From Chlamydoabsidia padenii (Eukaryota; Mucoromycota; Mucoromycetes; Mucorales; Cunninghamellaceae): a DNA stretch of 64,000 nt. The notes under the pieces were generated by a model that was given only the letters and a program-made list of their open reading frames with translations, made no database searches and was not told the DNA's origin. The DNA is taken from NCBI GenBank assembly GCA_025330725.1, contig JAIWND010000020.1:434001-498000 (forward strand). Direction: 5' to 3'. Every line of letters begins with the position of its first letter. Within the stretch, counting starts at the first letter, position 1. The position numbers were made by a program, and so were the translations under genes. Shown in pieces: positions 48,894 to 60,314 of the stretch.

Positions 48894-48920
48894 CTTAATT
48901 CAATATCACGTACAATTATA

Positions 48921-51900
48921 ATGGAACAGCATAACACAAGTATTAAAGACAACTGGGTTGATCAACTTGCTACTCATGGACTGTTTGATCTGTCTGTCAC
49001 TGAAGGCAAAAGGCTCCGCGATATGAGGAGCGGCAAACAACAACCACAAGCACCATCCCTCTTCAACAAGAGCAACTTTTTTACGTCAACCTCAACTGAA
49101 CCAACCATATCGTTACGACGAACACAATTATTAGCTTTACGGGGCAATGATTTGTTTCTTGCTGTTGGATCTACTATTAGGGTCCTCAACTTGACTGAAT
49201 TCAAGGACGCGTGGGTGGCCATGACGGAACGACTCTTCGACTCTGACCTGACGGAAACGGATGTATTAGCTTTGCTGAATAGACCACACAAGGTAATATA
49301 TCATCTTTATGGGACACACTATTGACGTTATATTATTCTAGTTATTGGAAACCCCAGGTATTGATTTTGATATTGATGTGATTATTCCCAATCGAAAAGG
49401 ATCCTTATTGGCGGTGGCTGGTGAGCAACGTATTGCTGTGGTGTGTTTGCCTCGAAAAGGATTCTCAAGTCAATCGGATTCCTCTATCGCTGTCGTATCA
49501 CATCAAAAGGTGTCTTGTAAAACTCTTTTGATTGGCGATGATTTTTACACCAACAAGTCCCGTGTTTTACAGTTGGCATGGCATCCTCTTAGCGAAACAG
49601 GTGCTCATTTGATGGTACTCTCAAATGATAGTGTACTTTGGTAAGTGATGGGGATAAAACAACAATGGTCATGGTATTAATAGCGTCTATCTATAGTATG
49701 TTTGACGTGGGCACCAATATTGATCATCCTGAACAAATCTTTGATCTAGCAGCAACACAACGGAAACCAACATCAGCTCCGGGTCGACCATCTGGAATTC
49801 ATGCCGATGATGAAATGGAGGAAATTGAACAAGTCGCTAGCTTTGATTTGGGTGGAATTAGTCGGGATACAAGCAAATGGGAACCTTTTACTGTATACTA
49901 TGCATTAAATAATGGGCATATTTATGCTCTTTGTCCAGTGTTGCCTTACAAAAGGTAATCAATACATAAAAAGATCTGACATCTTGAATACATATGATAA
50001 TTACTAAACACCTTTTCCCTCTTTTTTTTTTAAACATTGTCGTTTTAGTACTGTCCGAAGACAACACTTGGAATCGCTTGCATGTGTTGCCAGAGCCAAA
50101 TGCAATGATCTAATGGACATTACTGACCCTAATGAACTCAATCCTTACTACTACTACTTTGCTCTTCAATACGAATGGATCAAGGATATGTTGGAATCAG
50201 CAAAATCCACCACAACTGCTTCTCATGTATTGGCGGACAACAATCAGCTCTGTATACAAAGTGACAAGACCTCGATACCTCTTCATGCGCAACCACAAGG
50301 CCCTTTTGTTGTGAAGCAATCTTCTCAACGGAAACCATCTATTGTCGATTCTCAAGTCAGTGACATGCTTTTACTTTATTCTCGTGGTCTCAGTTTTATC
50401 ACTCTTGCTTTCACAAATGGCACTATTGAAAACTATCAATTGGCTGGTGGTATTGGTGCTCAATGGACATCACCTTCTGGAAAGGCTTCTCGGCATCAAT
50501 GGCAAAAGGAGGTAAGCAACTACAACAACAAAAAAAAGGGGGGACAAGACTTGATGACCAATACATTGACACCATTATTTATGTCGACCTATTTACAGTT
50601 GTCTCTACTCCAATCTTCCGCTGCCTTCTTACCTCGGGCTTCTCTGTATGAAACAATCGACTTTGAAAAGCCTCAGCTCAACAACACACCGATCTGGCTC
50701 AACAAAGATCCTATTTATGACGACACATATTACGCTTATCATGCTGGCGGTGTCCATTCGATCTCGACAACAAGAGTACTTGATCATTTGTTGGTTATGA
50801 AGGACAAGATGGGATCATCTCTAGGTACATCAAATCAAGCCATGGCTTCCTTTAACGAAAAACAAGTAACTTCTGATCTCAGATGTCTTATCAACTCTTC
50901 TCCCTTTGAAAGGTAAAAAAAAAAAAAAACTCGGCATTCATTTGAAATCAAATCTAATTTATCTTTTTCAAATTGTCATATTAGCGGTTCAATCGATCCA
51001 ATTCTCGGTATGGTGGTGGTCAGCGATACCTACCTATCTTACTGTCTACTCTCACTCGATGCGAACTACCGTATGATCGGCATTGATATGTACCTTCGTA
51101 ACGCCCTCACTCGATCAGCCATGCCAGATACACTTTTAGGTGACAGTAAAGAAACCTCCGACACATCATCATCAACGAAATACCAAGTCCTACTATCTCA
51201 GCTCCCCTTTGACACTCCCAATACATTGCAAAGACTCATAAACGAATCCAGTGTGTCCAAGGTGGTCATTCCACCTGAATTTGGTGGAACTAAAGAAGTC
51301 ATCATCACCAAGGAAACACTCAACTTTTTGGCCAAGACAGCCACTGCCCTTCGAAAAGACATTAATGAAATCAACAAGTGTGCGTCTCAGCTATCGAATA
51401 GGTAAGAAAAGATCCTTTCTCTCAACCACCATTATATTAACTTGTCTCTATTTATCTAGATTAATGCTACAACGAGAAGAATACAAACGACAAATCGAAA
51501 CTCTTTTGGGACTATACGACCGTGCCTCCTCCTTTGAAGAAGCCGAGCATGAAAGTTTGGAAGCAGCACAAAGGAAACATACACAAATTGCTCTACGTAT
51601 CGATCATATGCTCAAGAACATATCAAATGCAAAACAACTCGGATTGTCTCACAAGGAACAGGAATGGGTCGACAAGATCAACACTATGGCAACCGAAGTG
51701 ACCGATTACTCTAAACGTGTGGGTCAATTAGAACAACAAATCAAATCTTACCGCTCGGTAAAACCAACACCGATCAAGGAATCATCTCTCAAGACACCGT
51801 TATCGGTATCACAAGCATCATTCATTAGGGATACCCTGAACATACAGTAAGTGGAGTGGGGGGGAAAGAGTGGGAAATGTAGGGATGAAACTGACTCTTT

Positions 51901-51975
51901 TAATGCGCTTCTAGAAAACCTGCTCTCGATGATATCAAACAACGAATGGAAATGCTTAAAGTAGATGATATATAG
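48921..51975 (+). CDS. NUP88: Nucleoporin NUP88 / NUP82
   Basis: Exons 48921-49292, 49342-49640, 49697-49954, 50049-50912, 50985-51401, 51460-51846 and 51915-51975, with all phases matching; 885 residues. The N-terminal ~500 residues are predicted beta-propeller: LLALRGNDLFLAVGSTIRVL, PNRKGSLLAVAGEQRIAVVC, LQLAWHPLSETGAHLMVLSN, WEPFTVYYALNNGHIYALCP. The C-terminal ~180 residues are coiled coil. In the NPC the Nup82/Nup88 complex is on the cytoplasmic face and supports mRNA export. Bases 50512-50598 have a donor, a pyrimidine-poor middle and an acceptor and are 87 bases long, so they could be an in-frame intron, giving 856 residues. Assignment is from architecture and the Nup88-like propeller segments. 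Confidence 0.8.
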
Positions 51976-52510
51976 TTTAGTATAGGTTAAAATAGAAATA
52001 ATTGATCAATAAAAAAAACCCTTCTTCTTTTATATCACCGCGGTTTGACAGCCCAAAATTTTTTACACTTTGACTCCGAATTTGATGGTCACAGGCAACT
52101 CAAAAAGAGATAAAAGGAAGTGCAATTCTGCTATTCTTTTGTTTTTCTTTTCAATTATCAACCCTGCTACCGTCATCTTACTAGATCTTATATACTAGGA
52201 AAGAGATTCTTTATTATCAGTGAAAGAGTTGGGAATATGGATCATGCCAGGATAATCCCCGAGATTGATATCAGTTCAGTTGAGGTTTCATGACCTGGCG
52301 AAATGCTTCTTATACATGTACTAAAAAGAAAATGTGAAATGAAAATGGGGAGGCTTGTGTTGGTATGCATTGGGTGAAAAGTCTATTTTTCAAATCCCGT
52401 CATTTTCGGTGTTTGAATAATTTTATCATCTGGAGTCGGGTGTCTGTCCTATTTTTTCGCTCTTCTTCTTTCCACTTTTTCTTCCCAGTCATTTACTGCG
52501 TGTGTCTGCC
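51976..52510. other. Intergenic and bestrophin promoter
   Basis: The motif appears in reverse as TTTTTCAAATCCCGT at 52386-52400, about 112 bases upstream of the bestrophin start, with a second variant TCGGTGTTTGAATAA at 52405. No gene seen. Confidence 0.5.
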
Positions 52511-54210
52511 ATGATGCGAAACAACACTACAAAAGGTAAACAGGTTCTTCAATAATATTGCATCTTACTCACACTTGTTGTTATGAAAAAGGGGGTCTGC
52601 CTTTGATTCAAAGAGCAGGGTTTGTAGGATCCTGTCTACGGTATGCTGACCATCAATTATCTTGGCCTGATGTATTAAGGTGGAAAGGGTCGGTCTTACT
52701 TCCTACGTTTGTCCCTGTGCTTGGCATGTCCTTGTTTACCTTTGTCATTTATGTATGTTATGAAAAACTAAACTTGGCCGTCAGTATTCCACTCTCTGTT
52801 TGTAAGTTAAAAAAAAAAAATGCCCAACCAGCACTCACTGTCTTTTTTTTACTAGTGGGCTCTGTCAGTGTAGCACTGGGTCTTTTACTGGCGTTCCGGG
52901 TCAATACAGCTTATGAACGATATAACAATGGACGAGTATTGATTCAAACGGTGACTGCCACCATTCGAAACCTGTCGCGACAAATCTGGATCAATGTACC
53001 TGAAAAAACCCAACAAGACCATATCCAAAAAATGCGATGTATTAAATTACTGTTGGCGTTTTTTGTGGCTACCAAACATCATTTACGACACGAATACGGC
53101 ACTGATTACTATGACTGTAAGTAATAAAAAAGCAATCCAAACAAAAAGTTGTATCACTAACTCTTTGAAATCATAGTGCAGGAACTGTTGCCTAAAGATT
53201 GGACACCAGCCAGTGTGAAGCATGGAGCCAAGCAACCGGCAGAATGTACCCAATCCATCACGAAATTGAATCTCAAGAACAAGGCACATAAAGTCATCCA
53301 TGATATCAAATCTTTACCTTTGGTAGTCTCGCTTCATGATACCGTCAAACCTCATACGACGACGGGGGTACTGGAACCTGATGTGCGTAATGATGTCAAC
53401 AATATGCGACGCTCGTTAATCAAGGAATTCTTCCCCGATACGGAAATTGCCGATTGTTCGGCGCCTGCCATACAAAAACAAGCGGTACAAATGGCTATTC
53501 AACAAGAAGAACAGGACGCCACATCTGAAACTCAACCCTTGTTACGACCTTCCTCGTCTTCTTCTTATTCTTCATCCACAACGTCTCATGGTGATCGGTT
53601 TCCATTTACTTCTGAAGAAGATCTTCCTGATCAAGGTGACGGTGATATCTCTCTACCCCTGGAAATCCTGTATCGTATTGCTCTCTATATCAATGCGGCC
53701 AAGGCTGCCGGCAAGATCGAATCTAGTTTTGTATCGGTGACTACAAACTCTTTAGATACCCTTGCCAATACCCTCACTGCTTTTGAACGTATCGTCCATA
53801 CTCCTATTCCCAAAGCCTATAATATCCATCTGTAAGTCAAACATTCTATGGGAAAAAATGAACAAACTTTGTTGACTCTTTTTTAATCTCTAGGAAACAA
53901 GGTGTGGTGCTCTATATCTTCTTTTTGCCATTCTCTCTGGTGGCTTCTCTTGGTCTTTTGGTGATTCCTATTGTCGCTCTGGTCTCATTCACTCTATATG
54001 GTATTCTTGCTATTGGCAATGAAATCGAAAATCCATGTAAGTAAAAGTATAATCTTTTGTACAACAACTCATCTTTTTATATGTCTAGTTGGATATGATT
54101 ATAATGATTTGCCTTTGAATCGATACTGTGATGAATTGAAACGCGAAGTAGAATATATCATCTACCATGTCCCCTCACAAAGTGAATCTATTCTTCTGGA
54201 TGGTCAATAA
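52511..54210 (+). CDS. Bestrophin / RFP-TM family chloride channel
   Basis: Exons 52511-52535, 52592-52801, 52856-53116, 53177-53831, 53894-54036 and 54089-54210; 471 residues. Membrane segments: LLPTFVPVLGMSLFTFVIYV and LGSVSVALGLLLAFRV near the N-terminus, and VVLYIFFLPFSLVASLGLLV followed by IVALVSFTLYGILAI near the C-terminus. Family motifs are RVNTAYERYNNGR, RNLSRQIW, GNEIENPFGYDYNDLPLNRYC near the end, and ITKLN/LQELLP in the middle cytosolic region. A Ser-rich insertion (about residues 275-320) is specific. Bestrophins are homopentameric anion channels. The start choice (ATG at 52511, MMRNN) is inferred from a good donor; ATG at 52514 is also possible. Confidence 0.88.
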
Positions 54211-54346
54211 AAATGGAAGGAGTCGGCGTTTAAAATATTGTCTACTTTTTTTTTTTTTTTTTTCCCTTCTCTCTTTTTTTTTATTGTCTTTTGTCTCTGG
54301 CACATCACCATACACACTCACTACTTGTATATAGACTTTGAACAAC

Positions 54347-55732
54347 ATGAAGGAAAACACCATTGACAGCAGTATGGACGACAGCGACGATGAATTACAA
54401 CAACTGACACCGTCAACACCATCTTCACCATTCGATATCAAGCAATTACCACAATCCTTCCAGGCCTTCTTGGATGCCAATGCCATTGATCCAAAGATCT
54501 ACACTGTAGATCAACTACCCCGTTATATTCGCTGGAACACCCATTTCTCCATTGACCAATTACCCACTCTTGAACAACTCCAATCCCAACTGAAAACCAA
54601 CCACGTCTGGGAAATCAAAGGAATGAAAGGTTTCTTTGGGTTCCTACTCGCCGATCAAGATGAACCTCTTCGATTGATTGATATTCCTGCGTAAGTAAAT
54701 CTCAACATGTTACTTATTGGCTTACTCCTTTTTCTTTTAGATACCAACAACATCTCATCTTTGGGATCGATCTAAGTTCGGCTATCGCAGTGGAAGCCTT
54801 GACGATTCAACCGGACGACCATGTACTCGATCTCTGCTGTGCACCTGGGGCGAAACTGTGCATGATTGCCAATGTGCTTGACGTACAAGGAAAAGGAACT
54901 GTTACCGGGGTGGATATTGCCGCTCATCGTTTGGCGACGTGTCGATCCATGATTAAAAAGTATCGTGTGGGTTGTCGGGTTCGATTGTATGAAGCGGACG
55001 GTACCACATTCAACGTCCCTGCACCTTCTCGACTCGGTGCGCATCTATTCGATCAACAGGATGATAATGAATCTCGAAAGAAACGCAAAGTGATGAAACC
55101 ATATTGGGCACCAAAGACGTTACGGTATGATACGGCGGCGAATAGTCTGCGGCTTTATGATAAAGTCTTGGTGGATGCTGAATGTACACATGATGGCTCC
55201 ATCAGTCATATTCTCAAGGTATATTTAAAAGAAGGGTAGTGAAACTTGATCTGACACTTTATATCTTGTAGTATGAAAAATGGGGATGGGATACTTTTGA
55301 AAAAAACTTTATGGACACAAAACGATTAGATACTATTTGTGAACTACAGGTGATTAATATATATATATATATCATCATCATAAACAGAAGGTTTTAATGG
55401 GATTTCTTTCAATTATGTAGCGGAATCTGATGACACAAGGATGGACTTTACTAGCGGAAAATGGGATCATGGTGTATAGTACCTGCTCACTGACGATCAA
55501 GCAAAATGAAGACAATGTCGCATGGTTTTTACAGGAACACCCTGAAGCGGAGTTGGAACCCGTGCCTTTGGTAGCGGATCTGGGGATCCCATTGGCCAAC
55601 ATCAAACCTACTGATGGCGAACAACAAGCCTTGATGGACAAGTATTGCGTACGATTCGATCCTCTCATCAGTCGGACCAGTGGCTTCTTTTTAACTAGAT
55701 TTAGAAAACGCAGTAGTGTAGTAGCTACTTGA
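54347..55732 (+). CDS. NOL1/NOP2/Sun-family RNA cytosine-C5 methyltransferase
   Basis: Exons 54347-54690, 54741-55218, 55272-55349 and 55421-55732; 403 residues. The SAM-binding motif is VLDLCCAPGAKLCMIAN near residue 147, with GTVTGVDIAAHRL as the following acidic-loop motif. Motif IV is VLVDAECTHDGSI and motif VI VYSTCSLTIKQNEDNVA; the two Cys (in AEC and STC) match the release and catalytic cysteines of RNA m5C methyltransferases. The C-terminus RTSGFFLTRFRK matches the family end. The DAEC form of motif IV sets it apart from NOP2 and NSUN2. Target RNA not known. Expected in nucleus, cytosol or mitochondrion; no clear presequence. Confidence 0.9.
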
Positions 55733-55919
55733 TTTAATAAAAGACTTTATTCGGACTATTCAAAGTTTGATGTAATAATACCAATGATATGTATATGTTT
55801 ATTGTATATGTATGTAAAAGGGGGATAACAATAGGATGGGGTAAAACTATTTTTAAATTGGATAGGTGTATATGATATGTAATGTGTTTTTTATTTAAAG
55901 TAAGCCTATGTATGCTTGA

Positions 55920-57326
55920 TCAATCCATAATTGTATTTGTTCTCTTGTTGCTGACGGCACACCTAACAAAGAAGGAATCAGATAAAATAATCAAGAGCCC
56001 CCCACCTTTTTTTTTAGTATACTTACATCCATATTCTTGTCTTGTATACTTTAAAGAGATCCCGTACAAGTTCTCTAAAGTCAATGCGTCGTTCGGCATT
56101 AAAATAAAAAGTCATTTTACGCCTGTCCCTATTTTTTTAAAAAAAAAAAGAGAGAGTGAGTTGAATGATGCTCGTACCTCTTCATGTTCATTACCATTGA
56201 TATTCAGCATCCACCACTTCCATTTGCAGTTTACGTTGTTTGATCTTTTGTTGACAAATCACCAGTGCGCGTTGTTCATCTTGACTTTTAATCAACAACA
56301 TATTGATTTCATCTGGAGTAGCCAATCGATGAATTCTTTTGACATACACGGGATCTTGTGGTTTCTGTATCGTTTGTTGTTTGGTATCGTCTTCGGGTGA
56401 TGATGAACAAGTAGAGGAGGAGGATAATGAGGGATCCAATTCATCCGGGACCACTGCCTGTAATATGTCCATTGCCTTTTTACATGTCACACCCACGTTT
56501 GCCACTTTACCCAGATCCTTCCCGCGATCGGCTTCCACAATCACCAAGTCGCCCACCATCGGTTCAGAGCCCACCATCGAGAGGTAATAAAAGTCGATCC
56601 GGCCCGCTTTGAATTCCACCATATACAAGGGCCCATGGGCTGGGAATCGGTGCAACGGTACGCCTTTTCCATTCTCGTGATACATGCGAGGGTCGTCGTG
56701 GTTTTTGATACCGGATCCATTGGATGCTGCCACCATACTGTAAGTGGGTTGAGGTGGTTGCCCCAAAGATAGGTTCGTTGTTTCTAAATTATTCGTCATC
56801 GATTGCTCATCAAGGGCTGAAGAATACTGATGATTCATGACATGCTGCTGATGATGTTCGTCTTGTTGAATATAATGATGTGGTTGCTGTTGGCGCGAAT
56901 ACATTGGTTTTGGTGGTAGAACGGTTGATGGTAGGCCATAATGAAATACCATACCCTCTTGCATCTGCTGATATGGGTGCATGGCGTAGGAGAGTGGGTG
57001 CGGTATGGGCGGTGTTGGTTGTTGTTGATAATACATGTGTTGTTGAAGAGTATGATGTTGCTGTAGTGAGTGTCCATTTTCAGATGATTGGTTGTATTGT
57101 TGTTGTGTTTGGTGATCATGTGGCCGCATGTGGGGTGTTGAGAAACTTGAACAAGGTAAAGGAGAGGATGGTTCTGATTGTAAGTGTATGGTTTCTAGTT
57201 GATTCGTAAGGCCAAGTAGAGATGATGAATAACCATGTTGAAGAGGTCGTCTACCACCTGGAGCACTGGTGCATGATTTTCGTCGTTGGTGAGTATCGGC
57301 CAATGGAAAATAACTAGATTGTATAT

Positions 57327-57378
<52 letters not shown>

Positions 57379-58525
57379 AACAAAGAGTTGCATATCACAT
57401 CCCATCATCTGAATGTTCCACCAAAACACCAGCACATGATTCCTTCCAGTTGAGTACTTACCTTTGGTTGTTGTCTGGAAACGAGTAATCCATAACCTGA
57501 GAAAGTCGCCTTTGTGAAAAATGATCTTGTTGATCCATAGTGCCAGTCGCAGGATGACTGTCCTTTGTGTGATAAAGAGGTGATGGCATGGGGTAAGGTG
57601 TAGTGGGTGAAGGTGGAATATGTGTTTGTTGTTGTGTTTCCAATGTCGAGCTTGTGGCACCACTGCTAAACAAATCGCTATCCTGATTCCATAGGCTTGC
57701 TAATGAAGATCTTCGGCGTCTTGAGGTTTGCAATACATCTTCCCACTGATCCGGTGATGACCGATGATGCATTGTCGAGTTGGGCATGATTTGCTGTTGT
57801 TGCTGATAGGCTGCTAATAGTTGCTGTTGATAACAAGTATCGCCCAATGTGATATTGCGATGAGGTACACCAAAAGTAGCACCAGAAGAGTGCGACCGCA
57901 TATGGACACCATTGGATCCTCCAATAGTATCAAAAGACATGTGCCGTTGTCGACGTTCGAAATTCAACGAGGAATCTACACCAAACCAAAGATCACGTCC
58001 AGTATCATCATGACCATCTTCTTCTTCTGCCATGGTTGCCAAGGAAGATCTGTAACCATGTCGACCACTATTGTTGTTGATTCCAGTATCATTCATATCA
58101 TCATTATAGTAATCATAGCCAAAGATTGACGGATCTTGGCCCATGGAGAAGGATAGACTTCGATGTTGCCTATACATTGGTTCGGATGGTACACCAGGAA
58201 GCATGGGTACTGATAAAACACTATTGTTGATGGTCGATGTGGATGTTATCACTGTTGTTGTTGTTGCTGTTGGAGCTGCTTCCATGGTTGCCGTATTCAT
58301 TCGATCATCCATACCAGTACTAGTCGAGGGACCCCAATGGAAGGCTGTGAATGCATCCCATTGTAATAAATTAGTGAATTCCGGAGTATCAGGTGACAAA
58401 GATGAAGGAGCAAGACGAGAGTTGCCATTCACATTACCGAAATCTAGAGAGCCGGCATGATCCATATTGGTATCAGTGGAGGATGGTGGAAGATCAGAGG
58501 TCGGATTGACTGTTTCTTGTTTCAT
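55920..58525 (-). CDS. PSP1: PSP1 C-terminal domain protein
   Basis: Exons 58525-57462, 57313-56195, 56128-56027 and 55962-55920; 775 residues. The first ~550 residues are disordered, rich in Ser/Gln/His/Pro, with RRRRSSLAS-type potential kinase sites. The PSP1 domain is at the end: MVEFKAGRIDFYYL, VGDLVIVEADRGKDLGKV, IHRLATPDEINMLL, EYQWDRRKMTFYFNAERRID, then FRELVRDLFKVYKTRIWM. Yeast Psp1 is a cytoplasmic protein first found as a suppressor of DNA-polymerase-alpha mutants; its biochemistry is unclear. The first coding intron (57314-57461) contains a 47-base homopolymer before its acceptor. Domain identity is firm; the long N-terminus is not conserved. Confidence 0.9.
57329..57375. repeat. 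47-nt poly-A (poly-T on the gene strand) in PSP1 intron
   Basis: An uninterrupted run within the intron at 57314-57461. It ends about 15 bases from the acceptor and would serve as an extreme polypyrimidine tract. Confidence 0.9.
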
Positions 58526-59190
58526 TGCTATTAGTGTTGATTGATCCTAAAAAGAGAAAGAGCGTGAGATGAATACTTCTTTTTAATGCCGCCAACATCC
58601 TGCTTTCTTTTTTAGGTTACCTTCTGCCAAATCAGGTTTCAATGAGAAAAAGTTCCAAAACATCAAGAATTTATGGCGTGAGTAAAAAAATAAAAAAGAG
58701 TGATGATGAGATGATACTTACTTCCGCCATAGTACGTGTTTGATAATAGAGTATGATTACACTTTTCCCCCCAAGTCGTCGCCGTGTCAAGAAGTACCTA
58801 ATTGTATACAAAAACAACAAGTACAAGACTGCATAAATAATGATACTGTTTTAGTCTCTTGTTACATACCTTGTGTTAAAACAAAAAAGAGATAAAAGTT
58901 TCACCAAATGTTCTATTGTTTACTTTGGCGTGAATGGAGTGGATTCAAACACTTTATGTTTATTTGAGACAAGATGGTGCCAGGTATAATTAACAAGGTG
59001 AGTAGTGGCGTTCCAAAGAGATTAACACTATATTTATACAAGTCAATAATGAGTAAGACTAAGGAATGGTGTTATAAAATAAAATAAAAAAAGTAGAGGA
59101 AGAGGGGAAGAAGAAACAAAAGAAATAAAGTGTGTGAGCCTGATTTATAAATTATTTTTGTGTTTAGCCCAATGGATTTTTTTTTATTGA
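58526..59190. other. Intergenic, PSP1 upstream region
   Basis: AT-rich. CTAATAG directly before the PSP1 ATG may be the end of a 5' UTR intron. I see no gene or clear copy of the dispersed motif here. Confidence 0.4.
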
Positions 59191-59781
59191 TCAGCCTCCA
59201 TTAACACCCATACTACTACTACTATTACTATTACCTAAGGAATTCATCCAATCTTTACACTGGTCTAGTTGTCTAAAGTTACGTTCGATTTGACGAATCA
59301 CCCTCTTTTTTCGATGTCTCACCTCCAAGATGGCCGCTTCTTCCAGAGCATTAGGCTCCTTGTCATGTCCACCATCCTTGTCGTCGTCGTCACCCATGAT
59401 GGCTGATTTCGGTCGAATGGCATCCAGTCGTTCCAATAGCCGTAATAACAGTTCGTTGCTTTCGGCCGAGATGAATTCGAGTCGTTTCCATTCCTGATCG
59501 TCCATACCATGTTGTTTGACCTTGTCCAATAGTGTTCGTGTCAGTCCATCAATGTCTTTGGTGATGGTTTGTCGATCGAGTTGGATTTGGTGGATCAGTT
59601 GGAGAGTGTGTCGTTCGGCTTGCTTGGTTTGTTTCCTTTGCTTGACCCGGCGATCTTGTTCGATGAGTTTGTATGTGACCAAGGCAGTAGTAGCCATCAA
59701 TGCAGCACTGGCTGTCATATACACCCAAAACGTCGTTTTTGAAGAGGCAGATGGTTGTATAATAGATGATGAGGTGGTCAT
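59191..59781 (-). CDS. Membrane-anchored BAG-domain protein, Snl1-like
   Basis: A single exon of 196 residues. One N-terminal membrane helix at about residues 18-39 (FWVYMTASAALMATTALVTY) is followed by a basic, charged helix. Residues ~65-185 fit a three-helix BAG domain: TITKDIDGLTRTLLDKVK, RLEFISAESNELLLRLLERL followed by DAIRP, and after an acidic loop VRHRKKRVIRQIERNFRQL. BAG domains bind the Hsp70 ATPase domain as nucleotide-exchange factors; yeast Snl1 has the same layout and is anchored in the ER and nuclear envelope. The tail is Asn/Ser/Gly-rich. Identification is by pattern; helix III carries the conserved Arg/Lys/Gln positions. Confidence 0.65.
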   Translation of the reverse strand: MTTSSSIIQPSASSKTTFWVYMTASAALMATTALVTYKLIEQDRRVKQRKQTKQAERHTLQLIHQIQLDRQTITKDIDGLTRTLLDKVKQHGMDDQEWKRLEFISAESNELLLRLLERLDAIRPKSAIMGDDDDKDGGHDKEPNALEEAAILEVRHRKKRVIRQIERNFRQLDQCKDWMNSLGNSNSSSSMGVNGG

Positions 59782-59858
59782 GGAGTGAAAGACGAGATGT
59801 TAAAAAGAATGACACCAGGAAAAAAAAATTCAAGCTAAATCTGGATTTTAAACCCCCG

Positions 59859-59874
59859 GCCGGATTTAAATCCG
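59859..59874. promoter_or_regulatory. Palindromic variant GCCGGATTTAAATCCG of the dispersed motif
   Basis: About 80 bases upstream of the Snl1-like ATG; CGGATTTAAATCCG is a perfect 14-base palindrome. A further GCGGGATTTCAAAAG lies at 60215-60229, about 87 bases upstream of the permease ATG (60315). Confidence 0.5.
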
Positions 59875-60314
59875 TACCTGTTTTTTCTTTCTTGAAGCGA
59901 GTTCTCTTTGTATTCTATTGAATACGTTGATGATGATGTATTGTATCTTTCCCCCCATCAGGAACAACATCATATCTCCATGGAATTTCATTATGGTGTA
60001 CTGGGGAGATCATCAGAGTAAGGTCTCCCCCTATTTCTGGCAATGACCCGACACTATAATGCGTGTGACAGTTCCAACTTTATTCTCATCCCGACATTAT
60101 GATTATCCCTGACATATTCTTTATAGAAGATCATTCTTCTAGTTGTGCAAAGACCAGGTCAGGTCTGTTTAAACCTACGATCTCGAATCCCCAATCAGCT
60201 GGGAAGGCTTCATAGCGGGATTTCAAAAGTTTTTTTTTAATACACTTTCCTTTTTTTTTCATTACCTCTTTCTTTCCTCTCTTCCCCTCCTACTTTTATA
60301 CACCATTCGAGGTC
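59875..60314. other. Divergent promoter, Snl1-like / permease
   Basis: No gene. Contains the second motif at 60215-60229 followed by T-rich and CT-rich sequence up to the permease start. Confidence 0.5.

Noticed and set aside
60170..60205. Possible tRNA B-box around CTCGAATCCCC
   Set aside because: No matching A-box or acceptor stem at the right distance.
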